NCBI RefSeq assembly: GCF_000003605.2
Contig: NW_003115458.1
Span: 22,332 to 44,734, forward strand
Source of the DNA: Saccoglossus kowalevskii
Taxonomy: Eukaryota > Hemichordata > Enteropneusta > Harrimaniidae
Direction of reading: 5' to 3'
Length of the DNA stretch: 22,403 nt
Translations under genes and position numbers: made by a program
Notes under the pieces: generated by a model
What the model saw: the letters and a program-made list of their open reading frames with translations, nothing else
What the model was told of the DNA's origin: nothing
The model's database searches: none
In this document: piece after piece, positions 1 to 9,147 of the stretch
How the letters are laid out: every line of letters starts with the position of its first letter
Position numbering within the stretch: the first letter of the stretch is position 1

Positions 1-876
1 TTAAATACGAACACCTAATTACACAAAGAACATAGAACACTTTCCTGGGGTATTTGAAACCGAAATTGTCATCTGACTGTAAGGCCGTCGCTGATTGGCT
101 GCTGAGCTTAAATGACAATTTTTGGTTTTACACTGCATTTTACGCTGCATTCAAGATGGCGGCCCCCATATAGTAAATATCGTATTTATTTTATGACCAC
201 GTGTGCGCCAGCTGACTGTGGTCTAGATATGTTTATCACATGTATCATACAGTAGTAGTGATATAAAGCCATGTAATATTTTTCCATATTACATCTCCTG
301 GGAGGCAAATCTCAGAGACCCCTGCACACAAGCATAAATAGCTTGTTTAATGGCTAGACAAAATATTTTTTTTTGAAATTCTCCCAACCTTGTCACAATG
401 CAATAGATTTGTTATTGCTGTAAATTGTGGGAAGACTGCTGAGAGAACTAGCCCACAATTTAGTTACAATGTGTATAAATGTAAATACATCAATGGTTTC
501 AAAAATGAATTATTTGTTTGAGCACAGTCGATAAACTGTCTGCACTGCAAGTTCGAGGTCGTTGTTGTATGCAAATGAATAGATGCTTAGAATACGCACA
601 CAAAATATATTGTTTCTAATATTAGTTTATGCTGTTAAAACAGCTGGAAATGCATACATGTGATAAATAGGATATCAACATTTGTGTAATGTCATATTGA
701 TTAAACAAGTGTAGTAATTTTACGAGCTTTTTGGTGAGGAACATATGAAAATTACTACACGAGTAGTATTGGATATCTTTTATTCCTGGTAATAATAATA
801 TATGTACTTCATACACTTAAATTCTTATACCTTATTTTTACTGATTAAAACTGAAACAATAAAATCACTGATTTAG
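1..876. other. Upstream intron sequence of the coiled-coil gene
   Basis: I see no exon here. It holds an AAGATGGCGGC motif (153-163, the YY1-type core), a short inverted pair around 62-115 (AAATTGTCAT with ATGACAATTT), an octamer ATGCAAAT (569-576) and a 13-bp perfect hairpin at 709-760. Confidence 0.6.
709..760. repeat. Perfect 13-bp inverted repeat
   Basis: GTGTAGTAATTTT (709-721) and AAAATTACTACAC (748-760) are exact reverse complements around a 26-base loop. It could be the core of a small foldback element or a transcript hairpin; no flanking target duplication is obvious. Confidence 0.65.
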
Positions 877-1101
877 TTCAGGTTGACGTTTCAACATGTT
901 TTGTCATTAGAAACAACCAACAAATCACTTGTCAAAGACCTGGATGAGAAATCCCTTGTTGCATCGAGGGTTGGCAAGCTGGAAAAATCAGTCCAAGAAA
1001 TGAAGTCAGAACTGCAAACAACGCAGATGAAACTAGAGTCAACAACCAAAGAGCTGAGTAAAGAACAGGCTAAAAGTAGAAGCATTTCAAAACATGATCA
1101 G
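877..1101 (+). CDS. Coiled-coil gene, first exon in window
   Basis: Open from 877 and ending CAG|GTATGA. It encodes a long charged helix (VGKLEKSVQEMKSELQTTQM and onward) with heptad-like leucines. Two acceptors, ATTTAG at 876 and TTCAG at 881, lie five bases apart, so the one used decides the upstream phase; the 877 start is phase 0. Confidence 0.75.
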
Positions 1102-4100
1102 GTATGAATTTACCTTCTGTATGACGCTAAAGGTCAAATATCTCGACATTTGTTGATGTATTGTTGTTCAATATAACAGCAATAATTTCCAATATTATTA
1201 TATCTCAATTTTTGTCATGCTGAAGTGGATTAACAACAGCACACAATTTTTATGCAAAACAGTTGTTGAGAAATTCTCATTGATGTTGGTCCCTGCCCCA
1301 GACAGTGCCAGGATGTTTGAACTTTAGGGATTATGCTTACATGTAGTGCCTATAAATTGATGTCCCTGGAGTTTTCAGTTTTCTGCAATTTCATTTTTAA
1401 AACATGTATTCAATAGCACAGTCTTCTGTGTATGTATATGGTTGAATATTGAACAATTTTGCAGATTTTTGCATGTAGTCTTTCTCACGCTGATAATATG
1501 GTAGATTCAGTAAAACCTGAATATAAACTTGTCTTCATATATTTTTCACTGTTCCCTTCTCCCTAGACTTTCTTCAATATAATGTCAGGTCTTTTGTCAG
1601 TGTTTAGTTTCACTGCATTATTGTGTGCTATATCTTGTGTTCACTGCACTGTATACATCAATTTAATTGATTTGTTGTCATTTGATGCAGGCGGTGCAGA
1701 GTAAACACGAGTCATTGCTGCAGAGAGTAGATGAACTGGACCAGGAATGTGAAGAGTTGAAAGGCAGAGTCATTGAAATGGAAGATGAGAAAGAGGAGTT
1801 GGAAAGTACTAGAAAGGAAGTAAAGAGGTTACAAAGAGAGCTACAGGAAGAAAAGGTTGGTTTTATTTCCAGTGTTTATTGCTTCAGACGGCTGATTGTT
1901 AGGTGCAATGATTGAGACTTGCCCTGAATGAGTGTAATTTTGACTTCTTTTTCAGTATCTAATTTTCGCTACTCAGTAAATTTTAAAATGCATGAAAATG
2001 TAAAAAAACAATAAGCTGATTTTTGTGTACATTCAAGTTTACCATATTTGCTCTATAAGTAGTGCATCCGCTTGCTTAAATTACAGAGATTTGTCTTTGG
2101 CCAAAATGAGTAATATTTTAATGATTTAGTATACAGCCAATGCAATTTTCGATTTATGTGTGTTTCTATTGGAGATGCACTTCTTATAGAACAAATACTA
2201 TATTGAGATCATAACCATAAATGTTTTTACTGTATTTAAATTGATTTTATAGGAGTTGATGGCACAGATTGCAGAGGATAAGAAATCTATTGAAACATCG
2301 ATACATGACTTACAAAGCATGATATTGAAGATGGAGGATGAATTACAAGAAAGCAAAGAACGTGAAATCCAACTTGTCCAGTATCCGGATCTGAATGTGT
2401 CATCATTGCCACCAGAAGCCATGCCAGAAAGTGAGCTTTTTAATGTCATGCTTTCACTGATTTTTCAAGCTTTGGTACATGGCAAGACATAATGGTTTGC
2501 ATCATTCTGTAAATTTTAAAAAACTCGAAATAACCAAATTTCAACATGTCATCAACTGTTTTCAAACATACCTGGACTGTTTCATTCAACTTAACCCTTT
2601 CACCACCAGACATTCTCGCCTAAATTTTTCTGCATTTTTTTCTTATATTCTTCAATATTTCTGGAAATGAACCCTAATTTTAGAGCCAACAAACAAAATT
2701 TGAGTCAATTTTCAGTTTTTACTCAAAAAAATTGGCTATTTTTGTTCTAATCTTTTGAAGGAAAGTGCAGATTATAAACAGGAATATGGTGTGATTAAAA
2801 GCGGGAACTGGTGATGAAAAGGTTAATATGACATTGCACATAGTGGGTTATTAACTGGTGTTATTTTTATAACATCCTTAAAGCCCCAGGTATACTACAT
2901 GTATAAATACGTTCCTAAACAATAGGGACTATTGCCTCGCTTGTCACGCTGTAGTAGGCAGCTCCAGCTCCGGTAAAAACATGTTTTCTCGAACTTGCAG
3001 GTCGATTATGTCATACCAAAGTGGATGCATGTGACTGAATATCACAGCAGTGACTGTGTGTAGTATTTATGGCAATAAATAGTGTACGAGCTGAGATTTT
3101 GGGGAATAAAAGTCAAAAACACGAACCGGGGAAAGGGACGCTCTACTAATCTTGAATAATTAACTACTGTCAATCAAAGTCACGTGATATTGTACTGCTG
3201 AAACAGGGTGCGTCATAGGCTATGCAAGTGATTAACAACACTCATTAGCATAGCCACACCTCCAATTCACACTTGCCCCAGGCAAGTGAATTGGGCCTTT
3301 AACATTTCTCAGATAAAGCTTTACACTACCCTCGCATCAATCAGACCTACCAACTAGAAAAAGGCAGAAAGTAAAACAAAATATATTAACTAAAATAAAA
3401 AATTCATAATCAATGTTTAGTTTAGTGTGTTCATTACTTAATTTAAAAAAATGTTAAAAATGGTCAACATTAACATTGTCTTTGATATATATGGATATAA
3501 TGATATGCGATGAATATTTTATGATATTGCGTGTGTAATACAATGTATCTTAGTAGACAGGATTAACATCTCCTGTAACATTTGTAAAAATAGTAAACAA
3601 TGGGCAGGTCATTCAAATTACATATCCCATGATGCACTGGCAACTCAAATAGAAGGACCTATGTTTCAATTCTTGGTTCGGGAGTTTTTTTTTTTCTTGA
3701 TATGCTTCTCCTAGAAATGTCTCTTCAGCAACTCCAATGCAATATGTTTGGTTAAGTTCAAAGCCAAGGCAGTCAGTCTGTTAGATAAACTGCTAACAAG
3801 AACCTGTCAACAAAGGAAGACCCTTTGACAATTTCGAAATATGCTTTTCATACCCTATCTGCTGAATATTGAATACCATGGCAACCATATTCTGACATAT
3901 TCTCCCACCTCCACCTCCAGCTACTGGTGACATTGCTACTGATATGGCACGACAGATACAGGCCAATAACATCCGAATACAGATTATGCAAGAACACAAC
4001 GAGTCACTGCGACAGACTGTTGATAAGCTTCGACTAGATAAGCCAGCAAAACATCAAACATTTCAGGTATATTTTTTTAATTTACCACTGACAGTATTTA

Positions 4101-7100
4101 TCTGCAAATATTTAATTATTTTGATGATATTCCTGCCTTAAAGTATCTATGAAACACTTGGATTATGAATATTATTATAGTTTTTATTTCTGAGCACTAT
4201 ATACATATTTTTGTGCAACAATTGAGTTTTAAAGTTAATGTCTAATTATTTATTTAATGCATTTCACAACGAGACTGTTCATTTGCATACATTTGCATAT
4301 ATTTGCATACCTTTATACTTTGATGATATCACCATGGGATATAATTTGCTGTACAGTACAGACATGATAGTTTTAGTTTTCTATTTGTTTATGGTGAGAG
4401 AAATAAGCAACAAATTTTCTGAGTCCATGTTGTATGCAGTTAGATTGCAATGACAGACTCTGTGATTGCCGTACATACCACAAGTACACATTAGTAGTAA
4501 TAGTAATTATTTAAAAATCAATTTACCCATGACATAAACAAAACTACAGACTAAGGTGTGTCAGTAATTGGATATGTTTTTGGACAATATATAGATTGTA
4601 ATCTTCCTTGTGAAGGATACTGTATGGGTTCCTATCTTTTTCTGGTATATTCTGATGCAGTATCACTACATCAGGAAAAGTCAACTACATCAAGAAGGCT
4701 ACAACTCAGGAATCTTTTCAATTTTACTCAAATATGATTATCTATATTATTTATTATATTTTTTTTTTTTTTTTTTACAAATATCAGTTTTGGGCAACAG
4801 GACCCACATTGTCCATCTCACAGGCACTTTTCTGGAAAATACTAAAATTATCAAATTATGACCACTTGTGACACTGGTTAAAGATTTATATGCATACACA
4901 TGTATTGCGACTATTGAAAATTTGCATGGATTGAGGGAGACAGATTAAATACTGATAAATCAATGCAAAACATTAGATTCACATTCATACTGACAGACAC
5001 ATGTCATTGTTTTATTTAGAGCTCAGGACCAGTACCATTATGGAAGAGGGGCGATACACAACAAGAAAATAACGGCTATCAAGAAAGAAATCAACAACAG
5101 AAATCACAAAAACATTGGTCGGCACATTCACAGTCTGAACAGCAAAGAGATCTCTACACATTTCAGTAAGTAAAATATTAGAGTGACGTTGTTTTAAATT
5201 CTGATACCTCAAGTTTGCTGGATCTGAGTACCAATCTGTTTTCGCTCTCTCTCTGTAGACACGCCCCCAATGATGGCTTTTCAATTGGTGCCTCTCACTC
5301 CAACCCTGAGTTGCAAAGTGACACTGGATACACTAGACCATCAAAGAATAGCCCAACTGATGATGATCGATTTGCTGATAAACCTCCCGTACACAGAAAT
5401 ATCAGCTCAGCAAAGACAAGAAAAGGTAAGTGCAGTCAAATGTATATGAGATATGTAGTCATTGACGATAATGATAATGGTGTATGTATACATCATACAT
5501 GTATCTGCATATTTCATTATGTACATTCCATTCTATATGTGTAGTATGAAACTGATAAAAATAATACGTATTTTACAAGCTTTTTGTATTGTCTTAACTA
5601 TTGATGGAGTTGATGTATGCGAGTGTGTAACCAATAGGAGACCTTGTTTGCAGGATCATTTCAAGTAAATTAATCAGCCAATCAGAGAATACCTTACTTC
5701 CAGACTATATATGATAAAACACACATTCTGATTGGACATTGGGAGTTGGTCAGATCTATGTACGGCTAGCATAATTCATGACAAATACATAATTTAAGAA
5801 TTGGAAATATTAAAAATCAAAACAATATTTTTTATTTTAATCAGATTAGATATGAATATTCAATCATGCTAAAATCTTAATTGACAGGAGAGAGGAATAT
5901 GCCACCAACCAGTGTGAATGTAGCAAAACTTGCAGCTCAGGGTAATACAAGTCTCAGTGCCTACTTAAAACTAAAGAGTGCTGGTTCTATTCCAACTAAG
6001 GTAAGTTAAAATAATACCCATGCTTGTATATCTAAGTGTATTTTGTTGCAGAAATATTTTTATATCTGGAATATATGTTCATGATACAGAAAATATGTTA
6101 ATTCTAGCAACTATTTTTTTTAAATGTTGAAGCATGCATTTTTCTGTGTCTATACTACACGTGTTGATTCTTTTGTTAAAACATTGCAGGGTGGTGATAA
6201 CAAGACTCGTGCCACAAGGCCTAGAAGTGGTAAAGCTAACTTTGAAGACGTACAGTCCAATCTTTCACTCAGAATAGACATTCCAGGTAAATACTCTGTG
6301 AATGTGGTGTGACATACTGTGCTAATGTTTTTTACAGTAGACACAAAATAGTTGCATACACCTAACCCCAGCATCTGGGCAGTTAGGCAGTTACTTTAGT
6401 GGCTTTGCAACATCCCCAGACACTTTCCTGAGAACTTAATTAACTGATTATCAATAAAACCAGATGTAGTATGCTTTTGATGTAGTCACATGGGACCCAT
6501 TGCTTTTGTAGGTACATAGAACATTGCTGTAACACTTTGAAAAACAAATGTAATATGAACATAAAATGATATTAAATTGTAAATTCCATGGATTGCTAGT
6601 GTTGTTGAGCTTATATTACCGGTACTAATACATGTAATAGCACAGTGAATGTCATATTCTCATTTTCCTATATAATGGGAGGTCCCATTGCCCCAGTCAA
6701 TCTTTCCCTGGAATATTTCACTTTTAGTTTCACCACTATACTGCCATCAGGTACCAGTTTCAATTGTCCTTCAGATCTTGTGTTTTACAGCAATGTTCTG
6801 AATGCATGACAACATACAGTGAATTTGAACGCTTATTTAAAGGTAATGTTGACATGGGCCTCTATTCTTGCTGGAATGTATCCAACCGTTGCAACGTAAA
6901 TGTCACAGAATCTCTGAGCCGAGCCCTTGCACCGTTGCCCTTGCTAGCCAAAGTTCCTTGGTGATTGCAAACTGTTTCCTACCAAGAAGAGGCGAATAAT
7001 CTCCTTTCGAGTGTCTTCGTCCATATGATGTATAGATTTTAATAGTCAACAATGTAAAGTTTGACCAACGATCCAAAACCTGGGTCTGTTGTTTTGATTT

Positions 7101-7783
7101 ACTGTCACGTAGGCGGGTTTTGCGTGTATGTAATCATTATTGCGTCTACAACAGTCACTAAAGTGTCTAGAAATGTGACTGGGGATGTCACTCGGTAATT
7201 GTCTATCAGGTGCGAGAGTCGAGTGTATGTAAACATTTCACGCTTGCTGTAAGTGTAATTCTAAAGTTTTGACTTCTTTGTCGTTTGTCATGTGAATAAT
7301 ATTCAGTGTAAGTATAGCGCCATCTAGCAATGCAGCATCTCTGTAGTTCAAAAAATGGTGGAAGCAATGTCATTTAGAGTGACAGTCATGTTTAGTAGTT
7401 TGAAAATGAAAACTCTTTTATTGACGACTCTTTTCAGATCAAAACCTTATTGTTGTTCTGAACTCTGTATACTTTGCAGAACACCTCATCACTTGACATG
7501 AATTATATGAAAGATGTTTATATGAAAGTCAGGTACTAGTACATAACCTTGGTATTTTGTTTCAGGTTCCAGAGAAGGGAGTGCAAAGGGTGGCAGAGAT
7601 TCGCATTCTACAAGTAAACCGAAATCCCGACAGGGTGGATGGATGTCTGCTTTGGCTGGGAAGAAACCGACGGAACAGACAGAACGTTACACTCCAGTTG
7701 ACATGTTTGTCTGCTCCGCATGTGATAAAATGTATACAACACAGAAGGACTTAGATGTACATAAATCGTATTGCTATGGATAA
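877..7783 (+). CDS. Coiled-coil protein with C-terminal C2HC zinc finger, 3' part (possibly CCDC157-like)
   Basis: Nine exons join in frame: 877(or 882)-1101, 1691-1855, 2253-2430, 3921-4066, 5020-5165, 5259-5425, 5888-6000, 6190-6286 and 7566-7783, giving about 482 residues and a TAA stop. Every junction is GT-AG and all phases agree. The first three exons are heptad-rich, charged coiled coil (KLEKSVQEMKSELQ, ELDQECEELKGRVIEME). The fourth holds another helix with QANNIRIQIMQEHNESLRQ. Exons 5-8 are polar, Ser/Gln/Lys-rich and probably disordered. The last exon ends in a zinc finger C-x2-C-x12-H-x3-C (CSACDKMYTTQKDLDVHKSYC minus its last residue is the core) two residues before the stop. The ANNIRIQ helix reminds me of the CCDC157/Golgin104 family, but this is recall, not a search; another coiled-coil family is possible. 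The true N-terminus lies left of the window. The gene is convergent with OGFOD2. Confidence 0.8.
1102..1690. other. Intron, no distinct feature
   Basis: 589 bases of AT-rich intron with good splice ends. I see no repeat or extra exon in it. The next intron, 1856-2252, is equally plain. Confidence 0.6.
1691..1855 (+). CDS. Coiled-coil gene, second exon in window
   Basis: Acceptor TTTGATGCAG and donor AAG|GTTGGT enclose exactly 55 codons, phase 0 at both ends. The product is almost pure Glu/Lys-rich coiled coil (LLQRVDELDQECEELKG through KEVKRLQRELQEEK). Confidence 0.85.
2253..2430 (+). CDS. Coiled-coil gene, third exon in window
   Basis: Starts after TTTTATAG and ends GAAA|GTGAGC in phase 1. 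The first 45 residues continue the helix (ELMAQIAEDKKSIETSIHDL); a Pro-rich stretch (YPDLNVSSLPPEAMPE) then ends the coiled coil. Confidence 0.85.
2591..2826. mobile_element. TTAA-flanked MITE, family A copy 1
   Basis: TTAA at both ends encloses inverted termini CCCTTTCACCACCAG and CTGGTGATGAAAAGG. No coding capacity, 236 bp with flanks. A second copy, in the opposite orientation and alignable along its whole length (CCCTAATTTT, ACTCAAAAAA, TGGCTATTTTTGT, GTGCAGA.TATAAACAGGA), is at 19954-20198. A TTAA target duplication with CCY termini is the mark of piggyBac-type non-autonomous elements. It lies in an intron of the coiled-coil gene. Confidence 0.85.
2878..3302. mobile_element. TTAA-flanked foldback element, family B
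   Basis: TTAAAGCCC at the left and GGGCCTTTAA at the right form inverted ends with TTAA on each side, 425 bp in all. Next to the right end is a subterminal hairpin CAATTCACACTTGCC / GGCAAGTGAATTG (about 3262-3293). Non-coding and more GC-rich than the surrounding intron. It sits only 51 bases right of the family A MITE. Confidence 0.65.
3303..3920. other. Intron remainder before the ANNIRIQ exon
   Basis: AT-rich intron sequence without a recognisable exon. The last 80 bases become pyrimidine-rich and lead into the CCACCTCCAG acceptor. Confidence 0.5.
3921..4066 (+). CDS. Coiled-coil gene, fourth exon in window
   Basis: Acceptor CCACCTCCAG has a strong pyrimidine tract; the donor is TTTCAG|GTATAT. 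The phase 1 to phase 2 join with the preceding exon makes a Thr codon. It encodes ATDMARQIQANNIRIQIMQE and a second short amphipathic helix, the most family-specific part of the protein. Confidence 0.82.
4067..5019. other. Intron with a triple octamer and a poly-T tract
   Basis: No exon seen. It holds three back-to-back 10-mers ATTTGCATA(C/T) at 4281-4310 and an 18-base T run at 4759-4776. Confidence 0.6.
4281..4310. repeat. Three tandem 10-bp units, each with the POU octamer
   Basis: ATTTGCATAC, ATTTGCATAT, ATTTGCATAC follow each other without a gap. Each contains ATTTGCAT, the exact octamer bound by POU-domain factors, spaced one helical turn apart. It may be a regulatory cluster or a short chance tandem. 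Confidence 0.6.
5020..5165 (+). CDS. Coiled-coil gene, fifth exon in window
   Basis: Acceptor TTTTATTTAG and donor TTTCA|GTAAGT enclose 48 codons plus two bases. The product is Gln/Ser/Lys-rich and hydrophilic (NNGYQERNQQQKSQKHW), probably a disordered linker. Confidence 0.78.
5259..5425 (+). CDS. Coiled-coil gene, sixth exon in window
   Basis: A long pyrimidine tract (CGCTCTCTCTCTGTAG) precedes the exon; the donor is AAAAG|GTAAGT. It encodes a low-complexity polar segment (SHSNPELQSDTGYTRPSKNS) ending in basic residues KTRK. Confidence 0.82.
5678..5735. repeat. Inverted pair of CCAAT-containing 9-mers
   Basis: CCAATCAGA (5678-5686) and TCTGATTGG (5727-5735) are exact reverse complements 40 bases apart, in an intron. 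They resemble the termini of a small foldback element, though each is also an NF-Y box. Confidence 0.45.
5888..6000 (+). CDS. Coiled-coil gene, seventh exon in window
   Basis: Acceptor TTGACAG, donor ACTAAG|GTAAGT, phase 2 in and phase 0 out. It encodes VNVAKLAAQGNTSLSAYLKL, a short hydrophobic motif inside the polar region, which could be a docking or helical element. Confidence 0.82.
6190..6286 (+). CDS. Coiled-coil gene, eighth exon in window
   Basis: Acceptor ACATTGCAG and donor CCAG|GTAAAT. Phase 0 in and phase 1 out, 32 codons plus one base: a basic segment (NKTRATRPRSGKAN) then FEDVQSNLSLRIDIP. A second ORF at 6791-6842 has the same phases and could replace it. Confidence 0.78.
6287..7565. 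other. Long intron before the zinc-finger exon
   Basis: Apart from the possible exon at 6791-6842, I see no coding signal. About 6850-7380 is richer in CpG than the flanks and may be old mobile DNA or a regulatory stretch; I cannot tell which. Confidence 0.45.
6791..6842 (+). CDS. Possible alternative or relic exon of the coiled-coil gene
   Basis: A 52-base ORF lies between a good acceptor (GTGTTTTACAG) and a donor (AAAG|GTAATG). It encodes QCSECMTTYSEFERLFK. Its phases (0 in, 1 out) match those of the 6190-6286 exon, so it can be spliced in its place but not added after it. The pattern C-S-x-C-x3-Y resembles the first half of the zinc finger in the final exon (CSACDKMY), but no second His/Cys pair follows. 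An acceptor at 6727 would give a longer version, 6728-6842, in the same frame. It may be mutually exclusive, a decayed duplicate, or chance. Confidence 0.3.
7566..7783 (+). CDS. Coiled-coil gene, terminal exon with C2HC zinc finger
   Basis: Acceptor TTTTGTTTCAG; the exon runs 71 residues to TAA at 7781-7783. A Gly/Ser/Lys-rich region leads to WMSALAGKKP and then the finger: Cys-x2-Cys, Tyr, Leu, His-x3-Cys, ending YG. The last 27 bases are also the first unit of a 33-bp tandem repeat. Confidence 0.85.
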
Positions 7784-7873
7784 GATTATGTACATAAATC
7801 GTATAGCTATGGATAAGATTATGTACATAAATCGTATTGCTATGAATAAGATTATGTACATAAATCGTATTGT
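7757..7873 (+). repeat. 33-bp minisatellite beginning in the last codons of the coiled-coil gene
   Basis: The unit GTACATAAATCG...GATTAT starts at 7757, 7790, 7823 and 7856, about 3.5 copies at exactly 33 bp. The first copy is the coding end of the gene (Val-His-Lys-Ser-Tyr-Cys-Tyr-Gly-stop); the rest are 3' UTR. Copies differ by one or two bases (TAGCTATGG, TTGCTATGA). Confidence 0.92.
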
Positions 7874-7989
7874 TAAGCCAAGTACACGTATGCATACACA
7901 TAATTTACATGATACATTTGTACAACTTACCAGTAGTTCGCTTGCTACAATGTTGAAAAATTGATATCAGGACAATATTTATTACCGGT

Positions 7990-8226
7990 AATTCACTAGA
8001 AAGGTTAGAAACCAATTACAGAAGTGTATGAACATTTGGCAAATTTTAATGCATCCAGATATTTCATTCGTTGCTTAGTTTTCCATGCTGATTTAGAAAG
8101 ATTAAAAATAACATTTTTATTTCAGCGACTCCAAGAGTACAAGTAGTGCACAATGTTGCAAAACTGATAATATTTGCAAAAATGTTTATAAATTCACTAG
8201 TGAAGTTAGAAACAAATTACAGATTA
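7990..8226. repeat. Imperfect direct duplication in the 3' flank
   Basis: AATTCACTAG, GTTAGAAAC and AATTACAGA occur in the same order at 7990-8025 and again at 8191-8226, 201 bp apart. The matches fade quickly outside these blocks. It looks like an old tandem duplication or two degenerate copies of a repeat. Confidence 0.6.
8101..8106 (+). terminator. Candidate polyadenylation signal of the coiled-coil gene
   Basis: ATTAAA, 318 bases after the stop, is the nearest common polyadenylation hexamer; perfect AATAAA motifs occur only much further on, for example at 9470-9475. Weak evidence. Confidence 0.3.
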
Positions 8227-8396
8227 AGTATACCAACATCAGACATTTTCAGTCAAAAGTGCATGCGCTATTACCATAGTAATTGTAACATTTTACACAA
8301 TTATTAACTGATATTTATTGCCTTGGTAAAATAGCGCAAAATATGGTCATCAGCTAAATTCCATCATTAGTTCTTATCATTACATCAGTTTTAATT

Positions 8397-9147
8397 AGTC
8401 CCTGTTCGGACGAAGTTCGAAAACGGGAACTTATAATTCGGTCTCCGTTCGTCCGTCCGAAGGCATATCTCAAAGTCCCTTGGGCCGATTCCGTTCATTC
8501 TTTGCATGTGCCTAGTACTTTATGTGGGACATATGCACATGCAGTGGTTTAGCGATTCGATTCAAAATGGCCGACTGGCAGCCATCTTGTTTTTTGAAAA
8601 TGTTGTATTTTGGACATGCTTTGTCAGTTTTCATTCAAACTTGGTACATAGATTATACATGTTAGGATACATGTCCATGATGATTTATTTCACAATTGGA
8701 TCAAAGATGGCCGACTGGCAGCCATCTTGTTTTTTGAAAATGTTGTATTTTGGACATACTTTGTCAGTTGTCATTCAAACTTGGTACATAGATTATACAT
8801 GTTAGGATGCATGTCCATGACAATTTTGTTTCAAAATCTGGTCAAGGATGGCCGATTGACAGCCATCTGACTTTTTGGCCTTACTACTATATTTCCACAA
8901 TTTATGTACCATTTTCATTCGTATTTGGCACAAACATCATACATATCAGTGTGTTTCATAATCGGATCAAAGATGGCTGAATAACGGCTGTTTTTATTTT
9001 GGCCATATTACTATGACACGAAACACGTGTTTTGATGTAAATAAACAATCTGTTGTATACGCCACTTGGAACTCAAGTTTCAAGGACACGCTCGTGACAA
9101 CCCCTTCGCTTTAATATGACGAGCACAAAGAGAACTTAACGGGGACT
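8397..9147. mobile_element. Hairpin-ended repeat with ~140-bp internal units
   Basis: The ends are inverted (AGTCCCTGTT and AACGGGGACT). The left end is itself a hairpin (AGTCCC...TTCGGACGAAGTTCG...GGGAACT) followed by a GTTCGTCCGTCCG run. Four units follow, marked by ATGGC at 8567, 8707, 8848 and 8973; the first two are nearly identical for over 100 bases. Each unit has a palindrome of the type AAGATGGCCGACTGGCAGCC with ATCTTG and then CAAACTTGGTACATAGA. No transposase is encoded. No clear target duplication. Confidence 0.75.

Noticed and set aside
5012-5284. Minus-strand ORF of 90 residues
   Set aside because: It is the shadow of two real plus-strand exons and crosses their splice sites.
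6728-6790. A 23-base microexon (6728-6750) spliced to 6791
   Set aside because: It would need a 40-base intron, shorter than animal introns normally allow, though the phases fit.
7755-7964. Repetitive ORF reading MYINRIAMDKI in tandem
   Set aside because: It is an out-of-frame reading of the 33-bp minisatellite, whose length is a multiple of three and so keeps any frame open.
8506-8805. ORF of 99 residues with a repeated WQPSCFLKMLYFGH-like segment
   Set aside because: It is the translation of two ~140-bp repeat units; there is no recognisable protein family or codon bias.
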